A DNA stretch of 5,555 bases from an uncultured Pirellulaceae bacterium (GTDB lineage: Bacteria; Planctomycetota; Planctomycetia; Pirellulales; Pirellulaceae): positions 1 to 5,555 of the forward strand of contig CAKQNH010000383.1 in the NCBI GenBank assembly GCA_934255105.1, written 5' to 3'. The translations under genes were made by a program, and so were the position numbers. Numbering within the stretch: the first letter of the stretch is position 1; each line of letters starts with the position of its first letter. The notes below the pieces were generated by a model, which was given only the letters and a program-made list of their open reading frames with translations, was not told the DNA's origin and did no database searches. Positions 4,738 through 5,555 of the stretch are shown piece by piece.

Positions 4738-5555
4738 ATGCCACGTCCGCTTTCGATCTTCATTTTACTTCTCGCCTGCTTCAGTTGGGCTTCACCGATG
4801 GCACGCTCACAGGACGACCCACAGCCGCATTGGCTCAACCTAAAACTACCGACGCTCGGCGGCAAGCAGATCTGGACCGACCACGTATGGCGAGAGGGCT
4901 GGACCGTGCAGCAAAACGTTTTGACGGGCCACTGGCGACTGCTGGACCCGAACAACGTGCGGCATGCTTGGGGAAGTCGCGCTGCTTGCGAATCGGTCCT
5001 GCAGCAACAAGGGTTGAGCGACGCGATCCAAGGGAAGCGGGCTATCGTACTTTTGCACGGGCTCATGCGTTCCGCGTCGTCGATGGACGAACTGGAAGAA
5101 AGCTTGTCGGAAACACTTGAGATCCCAATTATCAATTTCGAATATGCTAGCACGCGCGACAGTATTGGTGAACATGCGGCCGCACTGCGTGAATTGATCG
5201 CAGGTCTGCCCGCCGACACTCGTTTGAGCTTCGTCGGCCATAGCATGGGTAACATCGTCATACGCCATGCAATCGGCGACTGGCAGCGCGCGGATGACCA
5301 AGCAACGCTGCAACGCATCGAGCACGTGGTCATGCTGGGGCCGCCCAATCACGGTGCCGCGATCGCTCGACAGCTATCAAAATCCAGGGTGTTCGGCTGG
5401 GTGACTGGACAGTCTGGATTGGAGTTAGGTCCTCAGTGGGCTGAGTTCGAAGACAAACTGGCCGTGCCACCGTGTCCATTTGGGATCGTGGCGGGGCATC
5501 TGCCTGCGACCAATCTTCAGAATCCGCTGGTTGAAGGGGCGAGTGACTTTGTGGT
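4738..5555 (+). CDS. Exported alpha/beta-hydrolase, lipase-like (3' truncated)
   Basis: The frame is open from ATG 4738 to the right edge, giving 272 complete codons with no stop. Residues 1-25 look like an export signal: R3, a hydrophobic run I7-F15, then a small-residue region before Q-D-D. L-L-A-C at 11-14 is a marginal lipobox, so secretion or lipid anchoring are both possible. The catalytic region contains L-L-H-G (105-108), the oxyanion-hole loop; G-H-S-M-G (167-171), the nucleophile elbow with Ser169; and G-P-P-N-H-G (201-206), typical of lipase/PGAP1-like hydrolases. The last codons read G-A-S-D-F-V, so Asp270 is a plausible acid residue. The catalytic His would lie beyond the edge. 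It probably hydrolyses an ester or amide outside the cytoplasm; the substrate is unknown. No Shine-Dalgarno site is seen. ATG 4798 is an alternative that would remove the signal, so it is less likely. Confidence 0.87.
   Translation, partial: MPRPLSIFILLLACFSWASPMARSQDDPQPHWLNLKLPTLGGKQIWTDHVWREGWTVQQNVLTGHWRLLDPNNVRHAWGSRAACESVLQQQGLSDAIQGKRAIVLLHGLMRSASSMDELEESLSETLEIPIINFEYASTRDSIGEHAAALRELIAGLPADTRLSFVGHSMGNIVIRHAIGDWQRADDQATLQRIEHVVMLGPPNHGAAIARQLSKSRVFGWVTGQSGLELGPQWAEFEDKLAVPPCPFGIVAGHLPATNLQNPLVEGASDFV

Noticed and set aside
4846..5352. Two long leftward open frames (4722-5348 and 4846-5352)
   Set aside because: They lie antisense to the alpha/beta-hydrolase, whose frame carries clear catalytic motifs. 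Neither antisense product shows a recognisable domain.

Overview
The window looks like a piece of a planctomycete chromosome, most likely from the Pirellulaceae or a related group. This is inferred from gene content alone. The main clues are an SLA1-homology (SHD1-like) domain on a low-complexity Asp/Pro/Ala-rich protein, an HTTM-type membrane protein with a dedicated membrane partner, a DUF151 'bifunctional nuclease' protein of the planctomycete type, scarce Shine-Dalgarno sites, and moderately high GC with short intergenic gaps. No rRNA, tRNA, insertion sequence, phage gene or CRISPR array is visible.

Layout, left to right. Positions 1-624 (+) are the 3' end of a gene whose product has repeated D-L-F-G-T-P motifs followed by a C-terminal SHD1-like domain. 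Positions 676-1620 (+) encode a single-pass membrane protein with a pentapeptide minisatellite in its N-terminal tail. It overlaps by four bases (GTGA) with 1617-2558 (+), a Trp-rich polytopic HTTM-like membrane protein. That pair has a good Shine-Dalgarno site inside the upstream gene, so it looks translationally coupled. A perfect 12-bp hairpin spans the HTTM stop codon. Positions 2695-3099 (+) encode a DUF151/BFN-domain protein. A 75-bp cluster of palindromic repeats (3114-3188) fills the gap before 3238-4254 (+), a WYL-domain transcriptional regulator.

The WYL gene converges on, and overlaps by 44 bp, a minus-strand gamma-glutamylcyclotransferase/AIG2-like gene (4211-4678). A 59-bp divergent spacer with a pure A/T tract separates that gene from a rightward secreted or lipid-anchored alpha/beta-hydrolase (4738 to the window edge, 3' truncated). 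The hydrolase is open through the right edge.

Functionally, the only clear multi-gene unit is the coupled membrane pair 676-2558, which probably forms one envelope complex of unknown role. The other genes (BFN, WYL, GGCT-like, lipase-like) look like independent, mostly housekeeping or regulatory genes. I see no convincing defence system, biosynthetic cluster or mobile element. The WYL regulator has no effector genes beside it that would mark a defence island.
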